The notes: generated by a model not told the origin, from the sequence alone. A stretch of DNA of 15,410 bases from an uncultured Collinsella sp. (GCA_902495085.1 CABUWA010000032.1:1-15410), one strand, 5' to 3'. Positions 1 to 7,633 are shown, counted from the first letter of the stretch. Program-made: numbers and translations.

Positions 1-99
1 AAATCCGCAGGAAATGCGAGCGCGAACAACTACCGTTCACCGATTTGTTTGATATTTTCCCTTGCCTTTATACGACGTTCACTCTAGCTGTTATGCCAG

Positions 100-115
100 C
101 TTTATCAGGATAAAG
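100..115. promoter_or_regulatory. short palindrome, possible operator
   Basis: A perfect dyad CTTTATC-AG-GATAAAG lies in the gene-free 140 bases at the left edge. The two-base centre is too tight for an RNA hairpin, so a protein-binding site is the more likely reading. No matching promoter or gene start is visible beside it, and the gene it would control may be outside the window. I see nothing else in 1-140. Confidence 0.2.
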
Positions 116-140
116 TACCCCAGAGACCCTACAGAAACTG

Positions 141-174
141 CAGGGCGGCCACGGGATCCCCCGTGGCCGCCCTG
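141..174 (-). terminator. intrinsic-type terminator after kdgT
   Basis: A perfect 15-bp GC-rich stem (141-155 with 160-174) closes a four-base loop, starting about 40 bases past the kdgT stop codon. On the minus strand the stem is followed only by a weak T-rich stretch (CAGTTTCTG). It could act in both directions. Stem strength and position after the gene are the evidence. Confidence 0.7.
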
Positions 175-212
175 TGGCGTAGCTAGTTTTTAGCTTTGAT
201 TGCCGCTTGGCA

Positions 213-1232
213 TTAGGCGGCTGCGGCGGCCTTGTCGGTCGTTGCCTTGCTATCGCCGTTGCCCTGGCCCTCAAAATGCTTGTAGCACCAGCTGGTGACC
301 AGCGGGGTCAAAATAGCCGTCACGATTGCGCAGGCAGCAACCTGTGCCGTGGCCGTCGCGAGCACCGCACCGCCGTACAAGGCCTCGTTGACGCTTGCCA
401 TGGCAGCAGGCGTGGCCACATTGGCTCCGGCGCAGCTCGAAATGGCCGCACCTGCGACACCCGTACCGCCCGTGAGCTTATCGACCGCGATAACGGGAAT
501 TGCAAAGACCACCGAGCAGATCACGCCGAGCAGAATACCGGGGAGACCGCCATTAATGAGCTGGCCAAAGGTCATGGTCGAGCCCATGGCAAAGAAGACG
601 AGCACGATGATGGCGGAAAGTGCCGGTGCCATCATCTTCTTAAAGCTGGGGAACAGGTTGCCCAGGATAATGCCAACGACAATCGGAAGGATGGCGCCCA
701 CGAGCGACCAGCCAATCGGAGCCTGACCGGCGGCGCCAAGGACAATCATCGTGACCGGAGGGCCGACAACGAGCGTGGTGATGGCGACGGCGCCACGCTC
801 GGCCTCGTTGCCCATGGTGCCCATCAGTCCAGCGTACATAGCGTTGTTGGCACCTGTGCAAGCCGCCAGCATCACCATGGCAGAGATACCAAACAGGTTG
901 TCGTTGAACACATAAAGGATGAGCAGCGACACGGCAACGACCACGATCTGCTTGACGGCGATGATGATGGCGCCGCGGGCAGCGGCGGCAGGAGCACTCT
1001 TAAACGAAATCGTCGTACCGACGATAAGCAAAAAAGCGCCCACGAGCGGGCCTGCACCCTGCTGGGTCATGCCAAGCGTAAAGCTGCCGAGCGTTTTGAA
1101 CAGGTCAGGGAACAGCGTGTTGAGCAGGCAACCCAGCAAAAGCGGCACCAAAATATTGGCACCCGGGATGGAGGACATCTTAAAGAACGGCTCCTTTGCC
1201 GCCGGCGCCTCCACCGCAGTCGATTCACTCAT
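213..1232 (-). CDS. kdgT: 2-keto-3-deoxygluconate permease (KdgT family)
   Basis: This 339-residue membrane protein matches the KDGT family, which imports 2-keto-3-deoxygluconate by proton symport during pectin and uronate breakdown. About ten hydrophobic segments run the length of the protein, beginning near residue 25 (PGANILVPLLLG). Family-like glycine- and alanine-rich loops are visible, including ACTGANNAMYAGLMG around residues 120-140 and SSCAGANVATPAAMA around 265-285. The C-terminal tail is hydrophilic and ends in an alanine run. The ATG at 1232 is chosen because AAAGGAG lies six bases upstream; an in-frame ATG seven codons earlier lacks a comparable site. It follows the oxidoreductase gene at 1341-2090 on the same strand, which fits a sugar-acid pathway. 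No KDG kinase or aldolase gene is in the window, so the substrate is inferred from the family. Confidence 0.88.
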   Translation of the reverse strand: MSESTAVEAPAAKEPFFKMSSIPGANILVPLLLGCLLNTLFPDLFKTLGSFTLGMTQQGAGPLVGAFLLIVGTTISFKSAPAAAARGAIIIAVKQIVVVAVSLLILYVFNDNLFGISAMVMLAACTGANNAMYAGLMGTMGNEAERGAVAITTLVVGPPVTMIVLGAAGQAPIGWSLVGAILPIVVGIILGNLFPSFKKMMAPALSAIIVLVFFAMGSTMTFGQLINGGLPGILLGVICSVVFAIPVIAVDKLTGGTGVAGAAISSCAGANVATPAAMASVNEALYGGAVLATATAQVAACAIVTAILTPLVTSWCYKHFEGQGNGDSKATTDKAAAAA

Positions 1233-1238
1233 ATATAT

Positions 1239-1245
1239 CTCCTTT
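1239..1245 (-). promoter_or_regulatory. ribosome binding site deciding the kdgT start
   Basis: The minus strand reads AAAGGAG, then six bases (ATATAT), then ATG at 1232. This is a near-ideal Shine-Dalgarno site and places the start at MSESTAV rather than at the upstream in-frame ATG at 1253. Confidence 0.8.
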
Positions 1246-1289
1246 GGATGCATGCGAATCGTAGCCGCACGCGCCTATATCAGAAAGAA

Positions 1290-1321
1290 GGCGACGGTCC
1301 CGAGTCGCAGGAGCCGTCGCC
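1290..1321 (-). terminator. terminator or attenuator between the SDR gene and kdgT
   Basis: An eight-base-pair stem GGCGACGG / CCGTCGCC (1290-1297 with 1314-1321) sits about 20 bases past the SDR stop codon. On the minus strand it is followed by TTCTTTCTG, a T-rich tail expected of an intrinsic terminator. It would reduce or stop read-through from the SDR gene into kdgT. Confidence 0.55.
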
Positions 1322-1340
1322 GAATAATCGTCGTGGGGTA

Positions 1341-2090
1341 TTACCCGTCCAGGACGATGCCGCCGTCGCAGTCGCCGATCTCGCCGTTCACGAAGCTGGC
1401 GAGGTCGGAAGCGAAGAACAGCACCATCTGCGCAGGCTCGCTGGCCTGGGCGGCGCGGCCCAGAGGAATACCGTTGATGATGCGCTGAGAGTTCTCGTCA
1501 GAGAGAATCGAGGTCATATCGGTCAACGTGAGCGAAGGGCACACGGCGTTGCAGCGGACGCCAAACTTGCCGCCTTCCTTGGCGACTGCCTTGGTTAGAC
1601 CGTTAACACCGGCCTTGGAGCTGGCGTAGGCGGCGGTGCCGAGCAGGCCGCCACCGATCTTGCCCGCAACGGAACTCACGTTGACGATAGTGCCGGCATG
1701 GGCCGCCTTAAAGTGCGGGTACACGGCGTTCATCATGGTAAAGGTACCGTTGAGGTTGATGTCGATGGTGCGACGCCACTCGGTGTCATCGATCTCGTCG
1801 AACTTCTTGGTGCTGATGACGCCAGCGCAGTTGATCAGGATGTTGGTTTGCGGCAGGTCCGTAAAAATCTGCTCGACGGTCTCGCGCGCCTTGGGTGCAT
1901 CGGCGACATCGAGCTGATAGAACTTGTTGCCCTCGCCAAGCTCGGCCACCGCGGCCTCGCCCTTAGCAGCGTTCCTTGCGATGAGCGCGACATGTCCGCC
2001 GCCCGCGACGATGCCCTTGGCGATCTCGAGGCCAATGCCCTGAGTGCCGCCCGTGACAATCGCGGTCTTGCCCGTGAAGTCAAATGCCAT
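1341..2090 (-). CDS. SDR-family NAD(P)-dependent oxidoreductase
   Basis: A 249-residue classical short-chain dehydrogenase/reductase, cytosolic and a usual length for the family. The cofactor motif TGGTQGIG is at residues 13-20, the structural motif NCAG at 87-90 (a variant of NNAG), N112 is in the catalytic tetrad, and the active site is S140, Y155 and K159 (YASSK). The end of strand beta-2 carries R39 rather than an acidic residue, which hints at NADP(H) preference; this is inference. The start at 2090 is supported by the family motif spacing and a purine-rich GGGGGATGGAG just upstream; a 39-codon upstream extension has no family support. Its position before kdgT suggests a keto sugar-acid or polyol dehydrogenase such as KduD or gluconate 5-dehydrogenase, but the sequence alone cannot separate these from FabG-like or threitol-type enzymes. 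Confidence 0.85.
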   Translation of the reverse strand: MAFDFTGKTAIVTGGTQGIGLEIAKGIVAGGGHVALIARNAAKGEAAVAELGEGNKFYQLDVADAPKARETVEQIFTDLPQTNILINCAGVISTKKFDEIDDTEWRRTIDINLNGTFTMMNAVYPHFKAAHAGTIVNVSSVAGKIGGGLLGTAAYASSKAGVNGLTKAVAKEGGKFGVRCNAVCPSLTLTDMTSILSDENSQRIINGIPLGRAAQASEPAQMVLFFASDLASFVNGEIGDCDGGIVLDG

Positions 2091-2151
2091 GACTCCATCC
2101 CCCTTTATATAAGGTGTCTCCTCGCGGGAAGTTGAAGCATCGCACGTGGCG

Positions 2152-2157
2152 ATTATA
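2152..2157 (-). promoter_or_regulatory. candidate -10 box for the SDR gene
   Basis: The minus strand reads TATAAT here, about 62 bases upstream of the SDR start. No good -35 box sits 16-18 bases upstream; a TTGTCA lies 22 bases away, which is too far for an ordinary promoter. An activator-dependent promoter would fit, but this is weak evidence. Confidence 0.3.
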
Positions 2158-2216
2158 TGAGTCCCAGTCGTCATGGTGGTGACAACCCCTCGCCTAACCG
2201 CGTGCATGATAATTCT

Positions 2217-2250
2217 TTGAAACGCTACAATTATTGAATTATTTTAATTC
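2217..2250 (+). promoter_or_regulatory. predicted promoter and palindromic operator for the marR-ABC operon
   Basis: TTGAAA (2217-2222), a 17-base spacer and TATTTT (2240-2245) form a plausible sigma-70-type promoter. A perfect palindrome GAATTA-TTT-TAATTC (2236-2250) covers the -10 box, where a bound repressor would block transcription. MarR proteins commonly bind AT-rich palindromes of this size near their own gene. The start site would leave a leader of about 130 bases before the GTG at 2381. Confidence 0.45.
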
Positions 2251-2282
2251 TTTATACGCTCTTTATATTGCCTAGCGGCCAA

Positions 2283-2313
2283 GTAGATTTTTGGGACATG
2301 CCTAGAAATCTAC
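2283..2313. promoter_or_regulatory. inverted repeat in the marR leader
   Basis: Perfect eight-base arms GTAGATTT (2283-2290) and AAATCTAC (2306-2313) flank a 15-base centre. It lies between the predicted promoter and the GTG start of the MarR gene. It could be a second operator or a leader hairpin; the sequence does not decide. Confidence 0.35.
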
Positions 2314-2380
2314 CGAATGGAATGCTTGGGCGGGGGTATCATCTTGCACCGAAAATAGTTTCTAGTGTTAGGGGTTTTCG

Positions 2381-2830
2381 GTGGAAGATACCGATTTCCA
2401 TGAGCTTGGACGTCAGCTCTTAACTGAGTTTGGCAGCATGCATCAGCGCATTTCGCGCTTTGCGGACAAAGCTCTCGGCGGCGAGATGGCTGTCATGCGC
2501 GCTCTCATGCGCGCTGGCGGCTCGCTCACGCCGAGCGAACTCGCCGATCGCGCCTGGGTCTCCAGCGCCCGCATCGCCAATATCCTGCGCGCCCTCGAGG
2601 CCAAGGGCTGGGTCGAGCGCGAGCACTCAAAGACCGACCGTCGTCGCGTACACGTCACAGTGACCGACAAGGGATTCCAGGTCATCGAAATCAAACGTCG
2701 GGAATTCGAGGACCGCACCGCAGCCTTCCTCGAGCAGCTCGGCGAAACAGATACCCAAGAGATGGTGCGCCTTCTTAGGCGTGCCAACGAAATTATCGAC
2801 CGCAATCAAGAAAGGAGAGATGCCGAGTGA
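2381..2830 (+). CDS. MarR-family transcriptional regulator
   Basis: A 149-residue winged helix-turn-helix regulator. Helices before residue 45 would form part of the dimer interface. The DNA-binding core runs from about 46 to 100: LTPSELADRAWVSSARIANI is the helix-turn-helix, followed by LRALEAKGWVER and the wing with the hallmark D86-R87-R88-R89 and VTDKG. The start is GTG at 2381, with AGGGG five bases upstream. Its stop overlaps the start of the next gene by four bases (GTGA), so it is translationally coupled to the exporter genes. By analogy with MarR-ABC loci it probably represses this operon and is relieved by a ligand such as a drug or toxic metabolite; the ligand is unknown. A palindrome over the predicted -10 box supports autoregulation. 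Confidence 0.88.
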   Translation: MEDTDFHELGRQLLTEFGSMHQRISRFADKALGGEMAVMRALMRAGGSLTPSELADRAWVSSARIANILRALEAKGWVEREHSKTDRRRVHVTVTDKGFQVIEIKRREFEDRTAAFLEQLGETDTQEMVRLLRRANEIIDRNQERRDAE

Positions 2831-5196
2831 GGATTCTCAAGCTCTTTAAAAAACATATCCTGGCACTGTTCGCAGCTATCGTACTTATCGTAATCAGCTG
2901 CAACGCCGATCTGGCGCTGCCTACCTATATGAGCGACATCGTCGACGTGGGTGTGCAGCAAGGCGGCATCGCGTCGCCCGTGCCCGACACCATCCGTGCC
3001 GAATCGCTCGACGACCTCGAACTCTTTATGAGCGATAAGGACGCCAAGGCTGTGGAGGCCGTGTTTAGCAAGGCGGACAATAACGGCATTCGAACGTACA
3101 AGGGCGCCGAGGAGGAGCGTGCCGACGGCGGCAAGATTGCCGACATCATGAGCCTGCCTGAGACTGTCGTCCTTTCGTTCAACCAGGGCATCGATGCCAA
3201 CTCCATGGGCGACATGACCGGCGCATCTACCGAGGCAAGCGATGGCGGCGCCGCCCAGGCCATGCCCACGCCCGAGCAGATGGCGGCGATGACGCCCGAG
3301 CAGCTCGCCGAGATGCAGCAGAAAGCCGCAGCGGCGCAGAACATGCAAAAGCAGATTGATGCCGACGGCGGTAAGATCACCATGAAGGGTCTGCGTCTAG
3401 GCGTTGAAGGCGGCCTAATCGACCAGGGCAAGCTCGTGGAGGGCGCCAACGATATGGCGGACAAAATGGGCTCCATGTCGGGTTCCATCGTGACCCAACG
3501 CGCCGTGAGCTATGTGCAAGACGAGTACAAGGCGCAGGGCATCGACCCCGCCGACGTGCAGAACGCCTACCTGGGCCGCATGGCGACCACGATGTTTGGT
3601 CTGTGCCTGATCTCGCTCGTCGCCACCATCCTGACCGGTGCCGTGGCTTCGCGCACCGCCTGCTCCATCGCCCGCGACCTGCGCCGCGAGACCTTCAACA
3701 AGGTTATGCACTTCTCGCCGGCCGAGGTGGGCAAGTTTAGCCAGGCCTCGCTCATCACCCGCTGCACCAACGACATTCAGCAGATCCAGATGGCCGCAAC
3801 CCTGTTTATCCGCATGTGTCTGATGGCCCCCGTCATGGGCATCGTCGCCGTCATGCGCGTCCTGGCCAACCATACCGGCCTAGAGTGGACCATCGCCGTG
3901 GCCATCATCGCGGTCTCGGCCGTCGTCGGCGTGCTTATGGGCCTCACCATGCCCAAGTTCAAAAAGATGCAGAGCTTTGTGGACCGTGTGAACCTTACCG
4001 CCCGCGAGCTGCTCGACGGCCTTATGCCCATCCGCTCGTTCAACCGCGAGGAGCATGAGCTCGAGCGTTTTGACAAGGCTTCGCTCGACCTAATGACCAC
4101 GCAGCTCTACACCAACCGCGCCATGAGCTTTATGATGCCGCTCATGATGCTCGTCATGAACTGCATCACCGTGCTTATCGTCTGGTTTGGCGCGCAGGGC
4201 GTGTCCGACGGCGTGATGCAGGTCGGCAACATGATGGCGTTTATCTCCTACACCATGCAGATCGTCATGGCGTTTATGATCCTCACCATGGTTTCGGTTA
4301 TCCTGCCCCGCGCCGAGGTCGCAGCCGAGCGTGTGGAAGAGGTCATCACTTGCCCCACGAGCATCAACGACCCTGTCTCGCCCAAACTGCCCGTGGCCAG
4401 CGCGCCGCGCGGTGAGCTCACCTTCCGCGACGTGAGCTTCCAGTATCCCGATGCCCGCGCCGACGTCATCAGCGGCGTGAACTTCACCACGCATGCCGGT
4501 CAGATGCTCGGCATTATTGGCTCCACGGGCTCGGGCAAGTCCACACTCGTGCAGCTGATTCCGCGCCTGTACGACGTCACGGGCGGCAGCATTTCGCTCG
4601 ACGGCATCGATGTGCGCGACATGACCCTTTCCGAGCTGCGCCGCCGCATCGGTTATATTCCGCAGCAGGGTCGTCTGTTCTCGGGTACCGTCGAGAGCAA
4701 CCTCAAGTTTGCCGGCGACATGGTGAGTGACGAGGATATGCGCCAGGCAGCACGCGTCGCCCAGGCGGAGGACTTTATCGCCGAGCGCGAGGACGGGTAC
4801 GACTCCCCCATTAGCCAGGGCGGCTCCAATGTTTCGGGTGGTCAGCGCCAGCGTCTGGCCATCGCCCGCGCGTTGGCCAAAAAGCCCGAGGTCGTGGTGT
4901 TCGATGACTCGTTCAGTGCCCTCGACTACAAGACCGACGCGCGCCTACGCGAGGAGCTGGCCAAAAACGTTACCGACGCCGCGCTCGTGGTCGTGGCCCA
5001 GCGCATCGCGACCATCATGCACGCCGACCAGATCATCGTGCTCGACGACGGCCACGTAGTGGGCACCGGCACGCACGAGGAGCTGCTGCGCAGCTGCCCA
5101 GCGTACCTGGAGATCGCACAGTCGCAGCTTTCCGCCGAGGAGCTGGGGCTTACCCAAGAAGAAATTGCAGCCGTCATGGAAGGAGGCGAGCGCTAA
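2827..5196 (+). CDS. ABC exporter half-transporter with degenerate ATP site and large extracytoplasmic insert
   Basis: A 789-residue type IV ABC exporter half, about 200 residues longer than usual. The extra length lies between TM1 (about 9-29) and TM2 (about 252-275): residues 35-250 form a predicted extracytoplasmic domain rich in Asp, Ala, Gln and Met, with a short TPEQ repeat (148-151 and 156-159). The remaining membrane segments extend to about residue 500. The nucleotide-binding domain has Walker A GSTGSGKST (K571), signature VSGGQ (669-673) and Walker B ending FDDS, where D694 replaces the catalytic glutamate. The H-loop histidine is Q725. These two changes mark the degenerate half of heterodimeric exporters such as TM287/288, BmrCD and LmrCD. 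The GTG start at 2827 overlaps the marR stop; AGGAG is nine bases upstream. Its partner follows with a one-base overlap. The substrate is unknown; drug or peptide export is inferred. Confidence 0.9.
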   Translation: MRILKLFKKHILALFAAIVLIVISCNADLALPTYMSDIVDVGVQQGGIASPVPDTIRAESLDDLELFMSDKDAKAVEAVFSKADNNGIRTYKGAEEERADGGKIADIMSLPETVVLSFNQGIDANSMGDMTGASTEASDGGAAQAMPTPEQMAAMTPEQLAEMQQKAAAAQNMQKQIDADGGKITMKGLRLGVEGGLIDQGKLVEGANDMADKMGSMSGSIVTQRAVSYVQDEYKAQGIDPADVQNAYLGRMATTMFGLCLISLVATILTGAVASRTACSIARDLRRETFNKVMHFSPAEVGKFSQASLITRCTNDIQQIQMAATLFIRMCLMAPVMGIVAVMRVLANHTGLEWTIAVAIIAVSAVVGVLMGLTMPKFKKMQSFVDRVNLTARELLDGLMPIRSFNREEHELERFDKASLDLMTTQLYTNRAMSFMMPLMMLVMNCITVLIVWFGAQGVSDGVMQVGNMMAFISYTMQIVMAFMILTMVSVILPRAEVAAERVEEVITCPTSINDPVSPKLPVASAPRGELTFRDVSFQYPDARADVISGVNFTTHAGQMLGIIGSTGSGKSTLVQLIPRLYDVTGGSISLDGIDVRDMTLSELRRRIGYIPQQGRLFSGTVESNLKFAGDMVSDEDMRQAARVAQAEDFIAEREDGYDSPISQGGSNVSGGQRQRLAIARALAKKPEVVVFDDSFSALDYKTDARLREELAKNVTDAALVVVAQRIATIMHADQIIVLDDGHVVGTGTHEELLRSCPAYLEIAQSQLSAEELGLTQEEIAAVMEGGER

Positions 5197-7052
5197 TGGC
5201 AGACGAGACCAAGACTCAGATTCCCAAGCCCACCCGCCAGCGTGGTCCCATGGGCCGCATGGGCGGCATGCGTCGCGGCGAAAAGGCCAAGGACTTTAAG
5301 GGCACCATGAGGCAGCTGCTCGGCTATATCGGACAGCATAAGATTGCCGTGTTTGCCGCCGTCGCCTTTGCCGTGTGCTCGGTCATCTTTAACATTGTGG
5401 GACCCAAGGTGCTCGGCCAGGTTACGACCAAGCTGTTCGAAGGCCTGGTCGCCAAGGTCAACGGTACCGGCGACGTTGACTTTGACTGGATCGCCAAGAC
5501 GCTCGGCTTTTTGCTCTGCCTGTATCTGGCGAGCTCTGTCTGCAGCCTCATCCAGGGCTGGCTCATGACCGGCGTCACGCAAAAGATTTGCTACCGCATG
5601 CGCAAGGAGATCGCCGCCAAGATCGCTGTCGTTCCAATGAGTTACTTCAACGGCCACAGCAAGGGCGACGTGCTCAGCCGCATCACCAACGATGTCGACA
5701 CGCTGGGCCAGTCGCTCAACCAGAGCGTGACGCAGCTCATCACGTCGGTGACGCAGATTATCGGCGTGCTCGTCATGATGCTTTCGATCAGCCTGCCGCT
5801 CACCGGCGTCACCGTGCTCACGCTGCCGGCGGCCGCGATTATCCTGACCGTAATGATTCACTTCTCGCAGCCGTACTTCCGCGAGCAACAGCAGGTCCTG
5901 GGCACCGTCAACGGCATTATCGAGGAGGACTTTGCCGGCCAGAACGTCATCCAGGTGTTCGACCGCGCCGAGGCCTCAATCGAGGAGTTCGACCGTCAAA
6001 ACGACCGCCTCTTTATTAGTGGCTGGCGCTCGCAGTTCCTGTCGGGCCTGATGATGCCGCTTATGAGCTTGGTGGGTAACATGGGTTACGTGGGCGTCGT
6101 CGTGGTGGGTGCGCAGCTCGCGCTGACCGGCAATGCCACGCCCGGCGACATCCAGAGCTTTATCCAGTACGTGCGCAACTTTACGCAACCCGTGCAGCAG
6201 CTGGGCAACGTGAGCAACACGATGCAGTCGATGGCAGCTGCCACCGAGCGTGTGTTTGAGTTTTTAGCCGCACCCGAGGAGGAGCAGAAGGCCGACGCGC
6301 AGATCCCTGAGAAGCGCCCCGGCCACGTGGAGTTTGACCATGTGAAGTTTGGCTATACGCCCGACAAGACCATCATCCACGACTTTAGCTGCGAGGCTAA
6401 GCCCGGCCAAACCATTGCCATCGTCGGCCCCACCGGCGCCGGCAAGACCACGCTCATTAAGCTGCTGCAGCGCTTTTACGACGTGGACGGCGGTTCGCTG
6501 CGCGTCGAGGGCGTCGACGTGCGCGACTGGGACCGTGCGGCACTGCGCGGCGAGTTTGCCATGGTACTGCAGGATACCTGGCTGTTTAACGGCACCATCC
6601 GCGAGAACATCCGCTACGGACGCCCCGATGCGACCGATGCCGAGGTCGAGGCCGCCGCACGCGCCGCACGCTGCGACCACTTTATCCATACGCTCGCCGG
6701 CGGCTACGACTTTATGATCAACGAGGAGGGCACTAACCTGTCGCAGGGTCAGCGCCAGCTCGTGACCATCGCCCGTGCCATTTTGGCCGACCGCCCGGCG
6801 CTGATTCTGGACGAGGCGACCTCCAACGTGGATACCCGCACCGAGGAGCTTATTCAGCGTGCCATGGATGCGCTGATGCAGGGCCGTACCAGCTTTGTTA
6901 TCGCGCACCGCCTGTCCACGATCCGCAACGCCGACGTGATCTTGGTGATCCGCGACGGCGACATCGTCGAGAAGGGCACGCACGACGAGCTGCTCGCCCA
7001 GGGCGGCTTCTACGCCGACCTGTACAACTCGCAGTTCGACGAAGCGGCGTAA
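5196..7052 (+). CDS. ABC exporter half-transporter with canonical ATP site
   Basis: A 618-residue type IV ABC exporter half, the partner of the preceding gene. A basic, Gly- and Met-rich cytosolic tail of about 35 residues precedes six predicted membrane segments (about 45-335). The nucleotide-binding domain has Walker A GPTGAGKTT (K417), the signature LSQGQ (515-519), Walker B LILDEATS with catalytic E540, and H-loop H571. The intact E and H show that this half supplies the competent Walker site, while the LSQGQ signature is the form seen in the canonical halves of heterodimers such as TM288. The start codon shares one base with the upstream stop (TAATG) and has AGGAGG upstream, so the two subunits should be made in equal amounts. 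A strong terminator follows 31 bases after the stop. Function as a multidrug or peptide exporter is inferred from the family and from the MarR regulator. Confidence 0.92.
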   Translation: MADETKTQIPKPTRQRGPMGRMGGMRRGEKAKDFKGTMRQLLGYIGQHKIAVFAAVAFAVCSVIFNIVGPKVLGQVTTKLFEGLVAKVNGTGDVDFDWIAKTLGFLLCLYLASSVCSLIQGWLMTGVTQKICYRMRKEIAAKIAVVPMSYFNGHSKGDVLSRITNDVDTLGQSLNQSVTQLITSVTQIIGVLVMMLSISLPLTGVTVLTLPAAAIILTVMIHFSQPYFREQQQVLGTVNGIIEEDFAGQNVIQVFDRAEASIEEFDRQNDRLFISGWRSQFLSGLMMPLMSLVGNMGYVGVVVVGAQLALTGNATPGDIQSFIQYVRNFTQPVQQLGNVSNTMQSMAAATERVFEFLAAPEEEQKADAQIPEKRPGHVEFDHVKFGYTPDKTIIHDFSCEAKPGQTIAIVGPTGAGKTTLIKLLQRFYDVDGGSLRVEGVDVRDWDRAALRGEFAMVLQDTWLFNGTIRENIRYGRPDATDAEVEAAARAARCDHFIHTLAGGYDFMINEEGTNLSQGQRQLVTIARAILADRPALILDEATSNVDTRTEELIQRAMDALMQGRTSFVIAHRLSTIRNADVILVIRDGDIVEKGTHDELLAQGGFYADLYNSQFDEAA

Positions 7053-7082
7053 AAACCGGCGGCAAACAACCGCAATGCCAAG

Positions 7083-7118
7083 AAAACGGGGGCGCAGGAC
7101 AACCTGCGCCCCCGTTTT
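7083..7118 (+). terminator. intrinsic terminator of the marR-ABC operon
   Basis: A perfect 16-bp stem (7083-7098 with 7103-7118) closes the loop ACAA. The arms begin with AAAA and end with TTTT, so the stem is followed on the plus strand by the U-rich end expected of a terminator. It starts 31 bases after the ABC stop codon. Confidence 0.85.
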
Positions 7119-7174
7119 GTGTCCTTCGAGCCTCGAAACGCCTTCCCTGAGACCTCACTGACGGCGCTTTCCAG

Positions 7175-7415
7175 ACCCCGTGGGCAAAAAAGGGCAAATA
7201 TGAGTACTGTTACCTTTTTAGTAACAGCCAAAACCGCCTCAAATGCCGCTCCCACGGCTTACACGCGTCCCTAAATTGATCAAACAGCACCATAGCGGAC
7301 TTATATGTGTTTGCGTTAATGAACATATTTTGCTGTTATGTCTATTATTTTGCGAAGGCAATATGATACTAAGATAGCAACCGTACTCATATTTGGCATT
7401 TTTTGCCCACAGGGT
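7175..7415. repeat. 241-bp element bounded by 33-base inverted repeats
   Basis: Arms 7175-7207 and 7383-7415 are reverse complements at 30 of 33 positions; the inner 27 bases match at 25. Each arm holds the core TGGGCAAAAAA and CAAATATGAGTAC. The 175 bases between are noticeably AT-richer than the neighbouring genes and have no convincing reading frame. A seven-base-pair hairpin CTGTTAC / GTAACAG (7207-7227) abuts the left arm. It resembles a small non-autonomous mobile element (MITE-like), but no target-site duplication is evident, so it may instead be a regulatory or structured RNA element. It lies between the ABC terminator and the DAHP synthase promoter. Confidence 0.55.
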
Positions 7416-7496
7416 ATTTCCTAGGGAACCGACAACAGCCTTAGGGTCCCGCGCGGCGCCGCTCCCTCCCGGCATCCGCCGACGTTTACCCAGATA

Positions 7497-7535
7497 AAAC
7501 CTGCCAAAATAAACCTGTCCCTTTTTGGTAGGTTT
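7497..7535. repeat. 13-bp inverted repeat with internal direct repeat
   Basis: AAACCTGCCAAAA (7497-7509) pairs with TTTTGGTAGGTTT (7523-7535), with one G-T pair and a 13-base loop. The first seven bases, AAACCTG, are repeated directly at 7511-7517 inside the loop. It lies 16 bases upstream of the predicted DAHP synthase -35 box, so it is outside that transcript; it could be an upstream binding site or the edge of a dispersed repeat. Confidence 0.4.
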
Positions 7536-7550
7536 CGGGGTGACAAGGGC

Positions 7551-7579
7551 TTGCACTTTAGCGTGCGACAGCGGATAAT
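7551..7579 (+). promoter_or_regulatory. promoter of the DAHP synthase gene
   Basis: TTGCAC (7551-7556), exactly 17 bases, then GATAAT (7574-7579) match the sigma-70-type consensus well. Transcription would begin near 7586, giving a leader of about 48 bases. GAGGAG lies about six bases before the ATG at 7634. The short leader leaves no room for a T-box or a trp-type attenuator. Confidence 0.65.
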
Positions 7580-7633
7580 GCCGAGCATTCGACAATACGC
7601 TTATTGCTCTTTCTATAGATTGAGGAGACCCCT

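Noticed and set aside
207..1598. Long plus-strand open frame (463 codons)
   Set aside because: It is antisense to kdgT and the SDR gene, has a low-complexity His/Arg/Asp-rich composition typical of antisense frames in GC-rich DNA, and has no recognisable domain.
2091..2207. Upstream extension of the SDR protein by 39 residues
   Set aside because: The Rossmann motif spacing from the methionine at 2090 is normal for SDR proteins, and the extension has no family similarity and would include the -10-like TATAAT.
7420..7460. T-box-like fragment (AGGGTCCCGCG) upstream of DAHP synthase
   Set aside because: It lacks the full antiterminator bulge consensus and lies upstream of the predicted promoter, so it would not be in the aroF leader.
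7239..7595. Minus-strand frame of 118 codons across the intergenic region
   Set aside because: It runs through the inverted-repeat element and the aroF promoter, has no Shine-Dalgarno site and no recognisable domain. It could be a by-product of a repeat that happens to stay open.
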